Assembly: GCF_030272615.1 (NCBI RefSeq) | Contig: NC_081415.1 | Span: 606,305,137 to 606,369,136, forward strand | Source: Cryptomeria japonica | Taxonomy: Eukaryota; Streptophyta; Pinopsida; Cupressales; Cupressaceae | Length of the DNA: 64,000 nt | Direction of reading: 5' to 3' | Shown: positions 1-10,391 of the stretch, piece after piece | Numbering within the stretch: position 1 is the stretch's first letter | How the letters are laid out: every line of letters starts with the position of its first letter | Program-made: the position numbers and the translations under genes | The notes under the pieces: generated by a model | Seen by the model: only the letters and a program-made list of their open reading frames with translations | Told to the model about the DNA's origin: nothing | Database searches by the model: none

Positions 1-2
1 AA

Positions 3-389
3 ATGATTGGGGTATTGAAAGAAAAGAACAAAGCACTAACTGATCAGCTAAAAGCAATAAAAAGAGAACATGAGCATTTCAGCACATAGATGACTGAAAA
101 TCTTGATGCATTGAGGACAGCCAAGGATAACATAAGAGATACAGAAAGAGAAAAACAATATCTTGAAGCATTAGTGTCTGAAAAGAATGATGAAATCACA
201 AGGATGGATGGAATTCAACAAAATCTATCTGATCAATTGGGTTATGCACATCATGAAGTAAATCTGAAAGAAAATGAGAATAAAGCATTGAAACTTAAAA
301 TATCAAGATTGACTGATGAACTTGAAACAAAGAAGAAATCCAAAGAAACATTGAAGAAAATTTATGAAGCATCAAAAGATGTTGGATGA
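3..389 (+). pseudogene. copia gag, coiled-coil part (broken)
   Basis: Reading frame 3 is open except for a TAG at 87-89. The product is rich in Lys, Glu and Leu with heptad-like spacing, as in the coiled-coil part of copia gag. It terminates after SKDVG. The neighbouring frame continues the gag sequence (KMLDEQLS at about 379-402, then a TGA, then AGLGYKG at 421-441), so a frameshift near 370-380 separates the two parts. The 5' part of gag is outside the window. This is family resemblance from memory, not a search result. Confidence 0.6.
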
Positions 390-408
390 GCAACTGAGTA
401 TAAACTGA

Positions 409-1149
409 CCCAACAAAGTTGCAGGACTCGGTTACAAAGGAAAAGACTCTGTCGAGAAAGGAATCCACATCACTGAGAGAGGAGAATCATCAAAACAAGC
501 TGGAAACAAGAAGAACATCAAAGGAAAGAAGCCTATTTGCAACTACTGTGGAAAACAAGGACATACTGCCAACATGTGCCAAATTAGAAAAGGTAAGCAA
601 CCTAATGTCACTAGGTCTAATGGTTATTGTTACAAGTGCAATAAGTATGGTCACACATCTCATCAATGTAGGGCTAAGTCGGTTAAAAATTATCAGAAGG
701 CAAAATTCAAGGGGTTTTGCAAAAATTGTAATATATATGGTCACAGTACTGAGAAGTGTTGGTTTAAGCAGAAAAACTATATGTGGTCTTCACACTAAGC
801 AAATGCTAGAAGTTACCAAACTCACACAGATATCAACTGATATACTGCAGTACCATGGGATTACGATACAAGGATATGGTGTGAATGTTGTGGAAGATAT
901 GGACATATAAGTGTCAACTGCTTTATAAGGTTTGGAATGAACAACCGAAGATCATGGAGAAATCCTGGTATGGCATGTTTTCATTGTCACAAAGTTGGAC
1001 ACTTGGCCACAGATTACAGAGATCAACCCAAAGGAGATACTGAGGAAATAAGAAGCAAATTACAAATGATTTAGAAAAAGAAGGAAAATGTGTCAACTAA
1101 TGAAGAAAGCACCTTACCTACCGAGTTAGGTGCATCTATTTCAAATTAA
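409..1149 (+). pseudogene. copia gag tail with five CCHC zinc knuckles
   Basis: Frame 1 is open from 409 to 798, then continues in the same frame through stops at 796, 838, 1072 and 1147. Five CX2CX4HX4C-type knuckles follow each other at 538-579, 628-669, 718-759, 880-921 and 976-1017. In the fifth the last Cys is Tyr (CFHCHKVGHLATDY). The first four are complete. Copia gag normally carries one knuckle, so the array is unusual. Zinc knuckles bind RNA, so the role is presumably RNA packaging or chaperoning. The stops show that the copy is dead. Confidence 0.7.
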
Positions 1150-1673
1150 TCTGTAAAGGTATGAAGGGACTGCATTCTCTCAAGGTTATATCTTAACGGT
1201 TCCTATTTTATCATGTACTTAATTCCAAAATCTGCATAGCTAAGATGCAATAGCAAGTTTGAAATTTTATCTAGTCTTTTGGAGTACCAGAGAAGTTGGT
1301 AAATGTAGGAAACCTGTTTAGTAGGTAAAAGCATAAAAAGGAAGGTAATCGATTTAAAGGAACCGAGTGCATTTAATGCTTTCTTACCTAATGGCACAAA
1401 GCCCGATAAGGTAAAATGTGTACTTAAAGTCCTTTGCGCGGTCATTTTACACTTACCAAGTTTTTAGAAAGCAAAGATAAGCGATTCAAAGGCAATCAAA
1501 CTCCTCCTGAGAAAATTCAAGGTATTTATTCATCAATCTCAATGCATTTTTCAAGCAAGCCAACCGATCATATTAGTTGAGAATACCTGCTTTATATTTA
1601 CTAAGTGGAAAGCGTTTGTTGGTTAAGTTTCAAACCCTAATCTTTTTTTGTTAGTAATCATCCAAAGTTTGAA
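1150..1673 (+). other. gene-free spacer before the extra ORF
   Basis: No open frame or pol remnant is recognisable. The last 50 bases (AAACCCTAATC followed by a T-run, then AAATGGCTCC around the ATG) look like a 5' untranslated leader, which could mean that the downstream ORF is translated from its own subgenomic or spliced RNA. Confidence 0.4.
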
Positions 1674-4600
1674 ATGGCTCCAAAGATTCAGAAACCTATT
1701 TTTGTTGAAACCATTGAGAAGCCCTCACTGAAATATTCCTTACCTCCCAAAGTAGCATCCGAACCCGATGATAAAACAACATTTTCTCTCATTCCGGATA
1801 GGGTTCTATTGGTTGAGGATGTCAGATTCTACACTAAGTGTCATGTTGAGGAACTAGGTCATATTGAGATCAAGGACACGTATGATGAATTATGCACTAA
1901 TGGAAATCTGGATAGCAAATATGAGCATATCAAAGTCAAGGGATTGATCGAAGCCCTAACCTACCCGCGAGTCTTCAAACCCCAATGGGTTAAATTTATT
2001 TTGAGCAAAGTTCATGATTACTTTATGTGGTTAGAGGAGCAACCATTCAAAATCACCAAGGAAATCATCCACTTAATCACCGAATACCCTATATTCGACC
2101 ATGCCCGAGCTTAGAAAATGATTTCACAGAAAGAATTGATCACTTTAACCAGAGTTGAATCTGGTTGTAGAGGTCTAAAATTGAATAATGTTACAGATGC
2201 AGAGCTGAAGTTTGCAATTAGAGTCATAGGTTATTGTTTCTTTCAGTCAGCAAGGGAAAACAATGTACCATGTGCAGCTATTGATTTAGCATACAAAATT
2301 GTGAAAAATGGTATGAAGATTGACCTATGCGAAGTGTTGTTGAATTTTTTTTTTGAAAATCTCAACACCATAAGGAAGCCGAAGAAGAACAACTTGGCTA
2401 ACACACTAAAGTTTGGGTCACTCTTAGTATGCATGTTTTTCTATTTTCAGAAATTCTTTCCATTAGTTTGTAACGTAGTTTGGGAGCTACACCAACCAAT
2501 CACCCATCAAATAAATGACTTCATCAATCAGCTAGGTGATAACTTCAATGAGATAATGGATGATTACTTTAGCAAATTTCAGGAAAATATGCATAACAGG
2601 CACAGAATACCACCCCAGTTAGTGGAGAAATATAAGAATAATATATGTTTTGAAGTGGACACCGACTATTGTTATGTCAATGCAGTAGAATCAAGAACTC
2701 AATCCTTGTCGCCTATGGGTTATGAGATTGATTCTGGCATTACGCAACAACAGATAGATGCCCTTCTTGCACTTCCAAGGCATGCTACTGAGATCAGGTA
2801 TAGTACCTATGAAGAGGTCAAAGAAAAAGTTAAGATGAGCATTGTAGTTCCTAAGGCTACAAGGAAAGCAACCAAAATGATCAAAGCATTAACAGAGAAA
2901 TTTGGAGAAGGTTCTTCCTCCACTCCTATCAAGAGCGTTCAAGTCATCATTGAGGAGGAATCTGAAGCCCAAGAAGCAACAATTACATTGAGCACCGAGT
3001 TGCCAAAAGGCAAAATTTTGAAAAGGAAGAAATAGGATACATCACAGGTATCACCTACTCCTCCGGTGAAGCGCCCCAATACTAGATCATCTACAGTGTC
3101 ATCGAGTAAGAAGCAAAAAAATGTTGCAATGCCTAAGGTAACAAAAACTTATAAGAAGTCTACTCGGAGACTCATTTTGATTAAAAAGTCAAGTGACACC
3201 GAATCTGAAGACATAAGTAAATTTTAGATTGTTAAGAGCACAAAGAAAGATGTACATAGTGTTGATAATTTTTGTGCAAATCTGAAACAATATGGTGGAT
3301 TTGAAGCATTCAGATATGTAAAATATGAATCCAGAACTGATGCAGAAAAGAGGCAAATTGAAGAAGCTGTAATTTGCACACTTCTTAAATTTTGATTAGT
3401 CCCATTGGAAGTAACTAATTCTCTTCCAAAAGCATTGTACTTACACATTGATAATAGGTGGAAATATGCTATGGACTCGAAAAAGCAGATGAGAGAAAGA
3501 AGTCTGGTACATCTCTTTCCAGACATGTTGGTAGATGAGATAAGTGAACATCTAAAAAACTACTAGACAAACTTCCTAGTCAAGAAAAGAGCCTTGAAAC
3601 TGATGAATGAACTTTATCTTGAAGTAGAGAAAGAGACAAAAGAAAAATGGCAAGAAATTTTTCAAATCAAGAGTGCTGATGCGCAAGGTGAAGTTGAAAA
3701 TGTTGATATCATTGAGAAAGATCCTGCTAGTACTATACAACTTGATGAGGATATCATGGACACCGAGGTACAGGAACAGGAGATGATAGAAGGGGATGCC
3801 TATGCCAAAGTGGTATCAAGTGAATCAGTTTTGGAACAAGTCAAGTCCTATCCTCCGGTAACTCAGCATGTCTCAACCAAGACACCTCAAGACACTGAAC
3901 AAGGCAAAGAGGGTCAACAGTCTACCAAAGGAGAAGCTACTTCTCAAACCACTGGGGAATAGACTTCTCAAGCCCCAACAAGCACTGAAACTATTGCCAC
4001 CGAGACCCCCAAGCAAGGAATCACCGAAAGCTACATCTGAGGCTAAAGAAACTTACAAAAGTGTTGCCTCTATCGAGCAACCTACCAAGGGTGAAAAAGC
4101 CTCCCAAGCCATTGTACTAGTTCAACCGATGAAAGCCTCATCATCTAAAGAGAAGAAAATGAAGAAGCATAGTTTCAAGCTAGATTTGTCAAAGCTGATT
4201 GTGTTGCCAAATGTAGGCATTTCAAAACTGAAAGGGCAAGCACTCATTGAATTCGGGGAACTATGCAAAGCCAAAGTAGAACAAGAGAGACAAATGGCTA
4301 TACAAAAGAAAAATGGAGTACTTCAAAAGGTTAAAGCATTATTAACAGAAATGCTACCTGAAGCTACCATGACAAAAGATGCAGCCATCCATATTCAACT
4401 GGATGAACTCCTCACTAAAATAGAAGCATTTGGAGTAGACACATCTGAATACCTGAGAAAATTGAAGGACAAAGAGCTCACTACCAAAATGATTGAAGAG
4501 GTACAGAAAGCCATTGCTATTGGTAAAGTTAAGCTAGCCGGACTCATTGCTGAGTTGTCCCCTCAACTCAAACATATTCTTTATTTATTTCAAAATCTCT

Positions 4601-4983
4601 GTACATTTTCTTTATTCATTAAAGATATCAAGAATAAAACCAAAGTTATTGAAAAAGATATCACTGATCTCTCAAATAAATTGACCACCAAGCCCAATTT
4701 TATTCAGAATTTCTATACCAAGTTACAATCTCTCATGGCTCAATAGTTGGAACTTCAGAATGAAGAGCACAAAATAAGAATGGATGTCATGACTCTTCAA
4801 ACCTTATTCATTCCACACTTGTCCTCCGTCCAAGAGCAGATTAACCGAGCTACCTATTTATCCACTCAACAAGAGGGAAGCACTTTAGATGGTTTGATTT
4901 CACTGTTAGCTGATATTACAGCTCAGAATTCCCTAATGGACAGTGTCAAGAGTTCCCTTACCAGTGCTCTCACCGATGCTTGA
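1674..4983 (+). pseudogene. long extra ORF (about 1,100 residues) of copia-1
   Basis: One frame runs from ATG 1674 through stops at 2112, 3033, 3225, 3393, 3564 and 3960, shifts frame near 4000 and continues with one more stop (4744) to 4983. Six of these seven stops are TAG. The N-terminal 300 residues resemble the putative plant transposon protein domain found in many plant retroelement extra ORFs (from memory; moderate). The middle is Ser/Thr/Glu/Lys-rich and probably disordered. The C-terminal 300 residues are Lys/Glu/Leu-rich and probably coiled coil. Its place just before the 3' LTR is where SIRE-type copia elements carry an env-like ORF, but I see no signal peptide or convincing membrane anchor. 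Function unknown. Confidence 0.6.
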
Positions 4984-5048
4984 ACTAAATACAAATCTAT
5001 TTTTGATCAGTTGCCTCCACCAAATGGTAACTAGTTTTGATGTTTGTT

Positions 5049-5335
5049 AAAAAGGGGGAGTATAGTGTATACAAGAGGAAGTATGTTGAGCAGATCAGAG
5101 TATCCGGATACAGGTAATTTTGATAGGGGGAGCAGTGAATATAGAACAGTAAAGCTGCATGCAAAATCAGAGTTATGTACAGTATATTGATAAGGGGAGT
5201 ATATCTGAGTATACTATTTATTGTCAATTGTATATACTGTCAGTTTAGTCAAATTTTGTAAGTATATAGATTTTTGAGTTATGACTTTGAAAAGAGTTTT
5301 TGTCAAACATACCAAACTAATGTCAAAAGGGGAGA
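5049..5335 (+). promoter_or_regulatory. four serial polypurine tracts
   Basis: GGGGGAG-type tracts occur at 5049-5061, about 5121-5133, about 5189-5201 and 5325-5335. The last one (AAAAGGGGAGA) lies one base before the LTR and is the expected plus-strand primer. The other three look like extra or former polypurine tracts. The rest of 4984-5324 is non-coding. Confidence 0.6.
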
Positions 5336-5336
5336 T

Positions 5337-6531
5337 TGTTACTATTTACTAAGTTGTCATTAGTTTTATGTCCAAAGTCATCCTATATACTCTAGTCGAT
5401 TAATACTACCAAAATACTCAGTCGGTAAGCACTAAATCAATCGGTTATAGAAGAAAGAAGTCACAGAGTTTAGTATACACCAAGTTGTCTACTGAGTAAC
5501 GCTCTATGTCTACCGAGCAGCAAAGATGGTATACTGAGTTAATATGAACCGAGTGAAATGTGTTACCAAATTCATTGAACCTGGACACATATGTGGAAAC
5601 ATGTTACAAGATCAAGGAATAGGGAACCGTTATCACATAGGAAATTGCACCTTAAGATTTTGTATGATTTTGAGGACATCTATCCAATGAAATAATTTGT
5701 ATGGTTATTCATTCAATGAATCATGTTTGTAAGATCAAAGCATGAACAAATCACCGTCATAAGAGATCTATTTATACAACATGAAATGAGAATCAAAAAG
5801 TATGAAGCAAGACATGTGTGATAGATAAGTTGAAAGGCAAAATCATGAGAAAGCACAATCTGTTGTGACTGTTACAACTGACAAAGATATTCAGAGGTCA
5901 CCGAGAAAGATTTCAGAGAACAGTTAAGGAACAGAGTAAACAGAAGGGTTTACCGAGTTGATTTATCAATTACCGAGGTATGCTATGAGCGAGGTAATTT
6001 CATATTGAGCACATAGAATCTGTTATAACATTTCAGACGTGAAGTTGTAGATATTTTGTAAAGATTTTGATTGTAATATTTTGAGTTGTAAGAGAAACCT
6101 TTAATAGGGTAAAAGACTATAACAAAGTCTATAAATTGTAAAGCCTTTAACCAGCTACAACATTTAGTATAAGTGTTGTAAAATCCTTTAGCAAGGTAGA
6201 TCTAAAGATCATGATACTCCTAACAAGGTAAGCTATCAGAAATAGCTAAACATGTAGCTCTAACCAAGAAACCTGTATTATTGCAGTAGTGAAGTTGTGG
6301 GTGCCGTCCCCACCATAGTTTTTCTCTCTAACAAAGAGTTTCTACGTAACCAAAATATATGTGTTATGGAGTAAAACATTTATGAATGTTATTTATATGT
6401 TTTAGCTTTATATTATGTTTCAGCAGTATTCAATTTATGTTTTTCAGTAAAGTTATTATTGAATAAAAGTTTTAAAGTACTGCTTCACCCCTCCCCTCTC
6501 AGTACATCAGCTTTCCATATTGGACCTAACA
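5337..6531 (+). repeat. 3' LTR of copia-1
   Basis: 1,195 bp, beginning TGTTACTATT directly after the polypurine tract and ending GGACCTAACA, so the ends are TGTTA/TAACA. It contains two hairpins shared with the other copia LTRs here: GTGGG/CCCAC (6297-6313) and GTACTG/CAGTAC around a C-rich loop (6477-6505). A TATA-like ATTTATAC lies near 5770. The target duplication cannot be checked because the left end is missing. Confidence 0.8.
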
Positions 6532-8866
6532 CTCCTGGGACGATACTACTCAAAGATCATTTTCATCTTGTTCAAAACCTTCTGAGAAGATAACGAATTT
6601 TTTGTTCTTTCTACCAATTGAAGACACCACACAAGCATATTTATAATAAAAATACCTCTCTTGGCAGTGTTCATGCATGGCAAAAATCATCATTCCAATT
6701 CTTTTCTACTCATCTTGCCAACAAATGGATTTGGAAAATCATATCCATCAAATCAAGAACATCGTCAGACTCAAACTACCAATTCACTGCCTTCTGACCA
6801 AGTTAACCTTATGTGAACGATTTTGTTCCCGATTTCTTGATTTTTTGCCTCATTGTGAGAATCTCTGACAATACCATCCTATGATTTTGTTGACAAGTCC
6901 TTGATCACCTTGCTTCCAACTCATCAATCATCCTTATCCCTTTCATCTCTCTAAGGATCTTGATTTCTTTCTATGGTGGCAATGAAAACTTGCAAATGTT
7001 GCCACCTCAGGTACTGCCAACTTTATCCTGCTAATATGATTTGACCCAACAAAACACCTCTCAAATTGGCATTTTGAGAGTCGGTCGGCATCCACTTGTC
7101 TTGACTTGTCTCTGCTTATTCCATGTAGACAGGCGTATTTGATTGTCTTTAGTTTCCTACGTGAACAACAATGAAACAGTCTAAATCACTCCTTTTGAAA
7201 ACTTTTTATGTTTCCACCATTGATTTATGCAGCATGACATATCACATGATCACTATCAATCAATACTGATATTAAATTTCCAATGTAGCAAGTGGGCCTG
7301 TTAAAACTTGACAAAGCACTGCCAAATCATCCTTGAGTATCCGCTCTGTCAACTGCCCTACTATCAGACTTCTTCAACCCGCCTGGGACACATGACATCA
7401 TCTTGTGATGCAACAATCCTTAATCTTCCTGCCTCTTTCATCGTGGGACTGTGAGGGTCGTCCGATTTGCTCATTCATTATGTGCAACTTACAAAGTCCA
7501 TGCAATACTTGTCATTATCCTCCAAGCCTCTTTTTTGCTTTGGTCATAATATCTCTATCTATTTGAAACATGTGAAAATTCATGGGACCTTCAGTTTCTC
7601 AATATTTAATCATGGAGATATAAGCCGAAATATCAAAGTCGGACTTAGGGAAAATGAAAACTCGTAGAAACATAAAAAAGGGGGGCTCGACCATAATACA
7701 AAAGGCATAGAAAGGCTGGTAGAAGATAACACCTAGAAAAAGAGCACAATCCCCTTTTGACGATGGAACAGACCCTCATGCTTAAAATAAAAAAGTTAAC
7801 GCGAGTTTATAATAGGTTTGAGTTTTTAAAACAAAAATCTCACCCAAGAACATAAAAACCTGAAAACCCAAAACCCTAAGGGAAAAAATAGAGAGTAATG
7901 GTGATTCAAAATGACCAAAATCACGTCAAGAACACCACATTTTTGCATAGTCATTTTCAGGACTATCAGTGGCTCTAGTTGGGGATGATCATCACTCTGG
8001 GATGCTACAAGGATCCAGAATCTCAGGTGGAGTAGACCAACTACAAAGCAAACCAAAAGAAAACTACCTAGACAAGGTAGCCCAAAACAAAAAAAGAAAC
8101 CTATTCTAGTATGTACAATGCCTAATCTACTGCTCATGGAATGGAAATACTTCAGAAAGAAGTAAAATTACAAGAATTGTCCATGAACAGGCAGTTCAAG
8201 GACTACATTTGTTATTTCTTGGAGAGGATATGAAATGAAATTCTCTCCCCTCTTATCTTGTATCAGATATGAGCTTAAGCAGATGACATCAACTTATCAT
8301 TCCTTCCTTTGTCTTCCTTCCTGACACTCCATATCATGGTCAAAATCTTTATCTGAAAACTCATTATAGTTGCTTCTTGTACAAGTTTCATGACCTGCAT
8401 CTATAAATCATCATTTTGGTATTAGCTTCTTTTCTAGTTCCATTCTTAATCGCCAAAGCTTCAACCCTCAACTATATTTAGTTTTTATGTTACCAGCACA
8501 AGTATGAAAACACCTGTACATGTCCATTAGGTTGCAGAGTTAACCTCCTTTCCCTGCAACCTCCTTTCCCTGCACCCTATATTGCATTATGAAGAAATCA
8601 AACTTTGACTGATGGGAAAGAAGCACCAGTGTTTTCCCTTATCAAAAAATTGATTCTCATCCACACATGTAATCAATGAGTTAAAAATATTACCATATAC
8701 ATGTTGACCACCTACAGAAATATTTACAGATTGTGGGCTATCCCTACATTTGATATTAGCCAAGCCTTCTCTGATCAAATATTCAATCAATTGATATGAA
8801 ACCAAAATTTTTGACCTAGGATTTTACACACCAGTATTGATAGAGACAAATAAAATTCCTTGATCA
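6532..8866 (-). repeat. Copy A of the gag-only element (partial LTR plus ORF end)
   Basis: Reads side by side with 10392-12327 plus 20687-20758 plus 44015-44035 (copy B) and with 62632-64000 (copy C). Orientation is minus: the ORF end is at 8587-8866, then the 3' non-coding part and the LTR running leftward. Copia-1 cuts it at 6531. Apart from the ORF end I see no gene in this stretch. Copy A is uninterrupted where copy B carries two insertions, so it gives the empty-site sequence for both. Confidence 0.8.
6637..6646 (-). promoter_or_regulatory. LTR TATA box, copy A
   Basis: On the minus strand this reads TTATAAATAT, followed by GCTTGTGTGGTG. The same site is at 62739-62750 in copy C (CAATATAAATATGG). 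Conservation in two copies supports a promoter; transcription would start some 30 bases to the left. Confidence 0.5.
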
Positions 8867-9114
8867 TCTTGGATTCTTTCTCTATAATCATTCTCAAGCT
8901 CTTTATCTAGGGTTCTAGGAGGAGGATTGTCAGATCCTAGCTTATAAGGTGTGACACCATCCTGTGTGATCTCCCAAATCTCCTTGCCAAGACATCTCAG
9001 ATGAGTCTCCATCTTAACCTTCCATACTATGTAATTTGTTCTATCAATCCTAGGAATGTCTCTCAAAAAGATAGCTCTAGATGAACTAGATGAACTTGAA
9101 CTATTAGTCACCAT
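8587..9114 (-). pseudogene. chimeric ORF: copia-3 gag start fused to gag-only C-terminus
   Basis: From ATG at 9114 the frame gives a Ser-rich start and the motif FLRDIPRIDRTNYIVWKVKM, the typical beginning of copia gag (TNY-WK...LGKEIWEIT), to about residue 80. Near 8867 it passes without frame change into QGILFVSINTG, which copy B has at the end of its own gag ORF. A TAA at 8824 follows; copy B has CAA at the same codon. The frame then stays open to 8587 through the motif NIKCRD-PQSVNI-VGGQHVYGN. The junction may come from template switching or a deletion. Confidence 0.6.
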
Positions 9115-9156
9115 AGGATCTTCCTCAGGCGGTTAAGCTTTTTGCAGAGAGGACCA

Positions 9157-9170
9157 AAGCTCTGATACCA
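9157..9170 (-). promoter_or_regulatory. primer-binding site of copia-3
   Basis: The minus strand reads TGGTATCAGAGCTT, the standard complement of the 3' end of initiator tRNA-Met, two bases from the LTR end at 9173. Confidence 0.85.
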
Positions 9171-9172
9171 AT

Positions 9173-10391
9173 TGTTAGATGATTTAAATAACTAAAAGAC
9201 AACTGAGAGGGGGCATGAATCAGTTGTCACAAATTACCAAAACCATTAGCAATTAAAACTTTAATACCCAAATCCACAACATTAATACCAAAATAGCAGT
9301 TAAACCAATTAAGCATAAACAATAATCACAAAATAAATACCATCCGCATGACACCAAGATTTGTACATGGAAAACCTGGTAAAGGGAAAAACCATTGTGG
9401 GAAGTCTACCCACAGTCAGATAATACTTCTGCAGTAAGTATGTGAATTAAAATTCAGGGGCCTGCACTTGCAGGAAGGCCAATAGCCTAGAGCGCACTGC
9501 TCATCACAAAAGAAGTCTCACTGACTACATATAAATCCAGACTACAATCTAGAGAAGTGTTGAACTGCAAAAGATAGCATCTCCTATGCCTGAGTACAGT
9601 TCTGGTTAAGCTCAATACTGGAGGAATAAATACTCTTACATAAACCTAATTTGATCTCCAATGATCAACCAAATCCTCTACCCAAATGATATTACATTAT
9701 TTTCACATTACAACCCTTGACCATCACCTCTAACATAACCATGATGATCTACAATGAGATCTTATATCTATATATACAAACCCTCGATCATAAACAATTA
9801 GGTCGGCCCCCAAATAAAAAACCAATTACATAATTACAAACCATGTTAGCCTTAGACCAAACAAATAATATCTAACATATAAGACATCTCGGAAACACAT
9901 CGAGAGGTCCAATCCACACATTACATTAAATTTGGTCCATAACCTACATCAACTGGGACCTAGTATAGGTCCACACACGACAGCAGTGATCTCCATCCAC
10001 CAAGTCTCGAACATGATCACCATCAACATCCTAAAACTCCACCAGAAGTTGCACCAACACCACTTATGCATATCATCAAATATCTTCATCAAAAGCTCTG
10101 CCGGTGAAACCCTCACTAGAACCAAAAACCAAGCTTCTAAATAGACAAGATAACATCTCATTACCAGACCAAAATTTACTTATTAAATATGAACATGAGT
10201 ATCATGAATAAGCCAATTCCATCACCAAATCATATCAGAGCCTACTTGATCATGCTAGATCCAAATCAACCAGAAACCAATCAACCTATCGGGACCAAAA
10301 GGGTGCAAGTAAACCATCCAAACAGCTAGAGTTGGCATCAATGACAAAAAAATGAATGCAACACATAATCAATTCCACCAAATGGCCAACA
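9173..10391 (-). repeat. 5' LTR of copia-3 (minus orientation)
   Basis: 1,219 bp, TGTTAGATGA...GGCCAACA on the plus strand, flanked on the left by the PBS and gag start. It shares layout with the copia-2 LTRs: a perfect 9-bp stem GACAACTGA/TCAGTTGTC (9198-9228), the GTGGG/CCCAC hairpin region near 9400 and TATATATA near 9770. The matching 3' LTR is absent, because the element is cut by the fusion to copy A. It joins copy B at 10392, so it probably inserted there. Confidence 0.8.

Larger units (their letters stand above)
1..6531 (+). mobile_element. Copia-1: right part of a decayed Ty1/copia-like element
   Basis: Plus-strand element whose left end lies outside the window. In order it shows gag remnants (coiled coil, zinc knuckles), a leader-like stretch, a long extra ORF, purine tracts and a 3' LTR ending CCTAACA. 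No protease, integrase, RT or RNase H is visible between gag and the extra ORF, so either pol was deleted or this is a non-autonomous derivative. It interrupts copy A of the gag-only repeat: homology of copy A to the copy at 62632 starts directly at the LTR end. Class assignment rests on the LTR and purine-tract style (AAAAGGGGAGA then TGTT) and on the GLGYKG motif of copia-type gag. Confidence 0.75.

Noticed and set aside
7826-8137. Minus-strand hydrophobic open frame, possible membrane protein
   Set aside because: The corresponding stretch of copy B (11430-11720) does not keep the frame; Phe/Leu richness comes from AT-rich LTR sequence.
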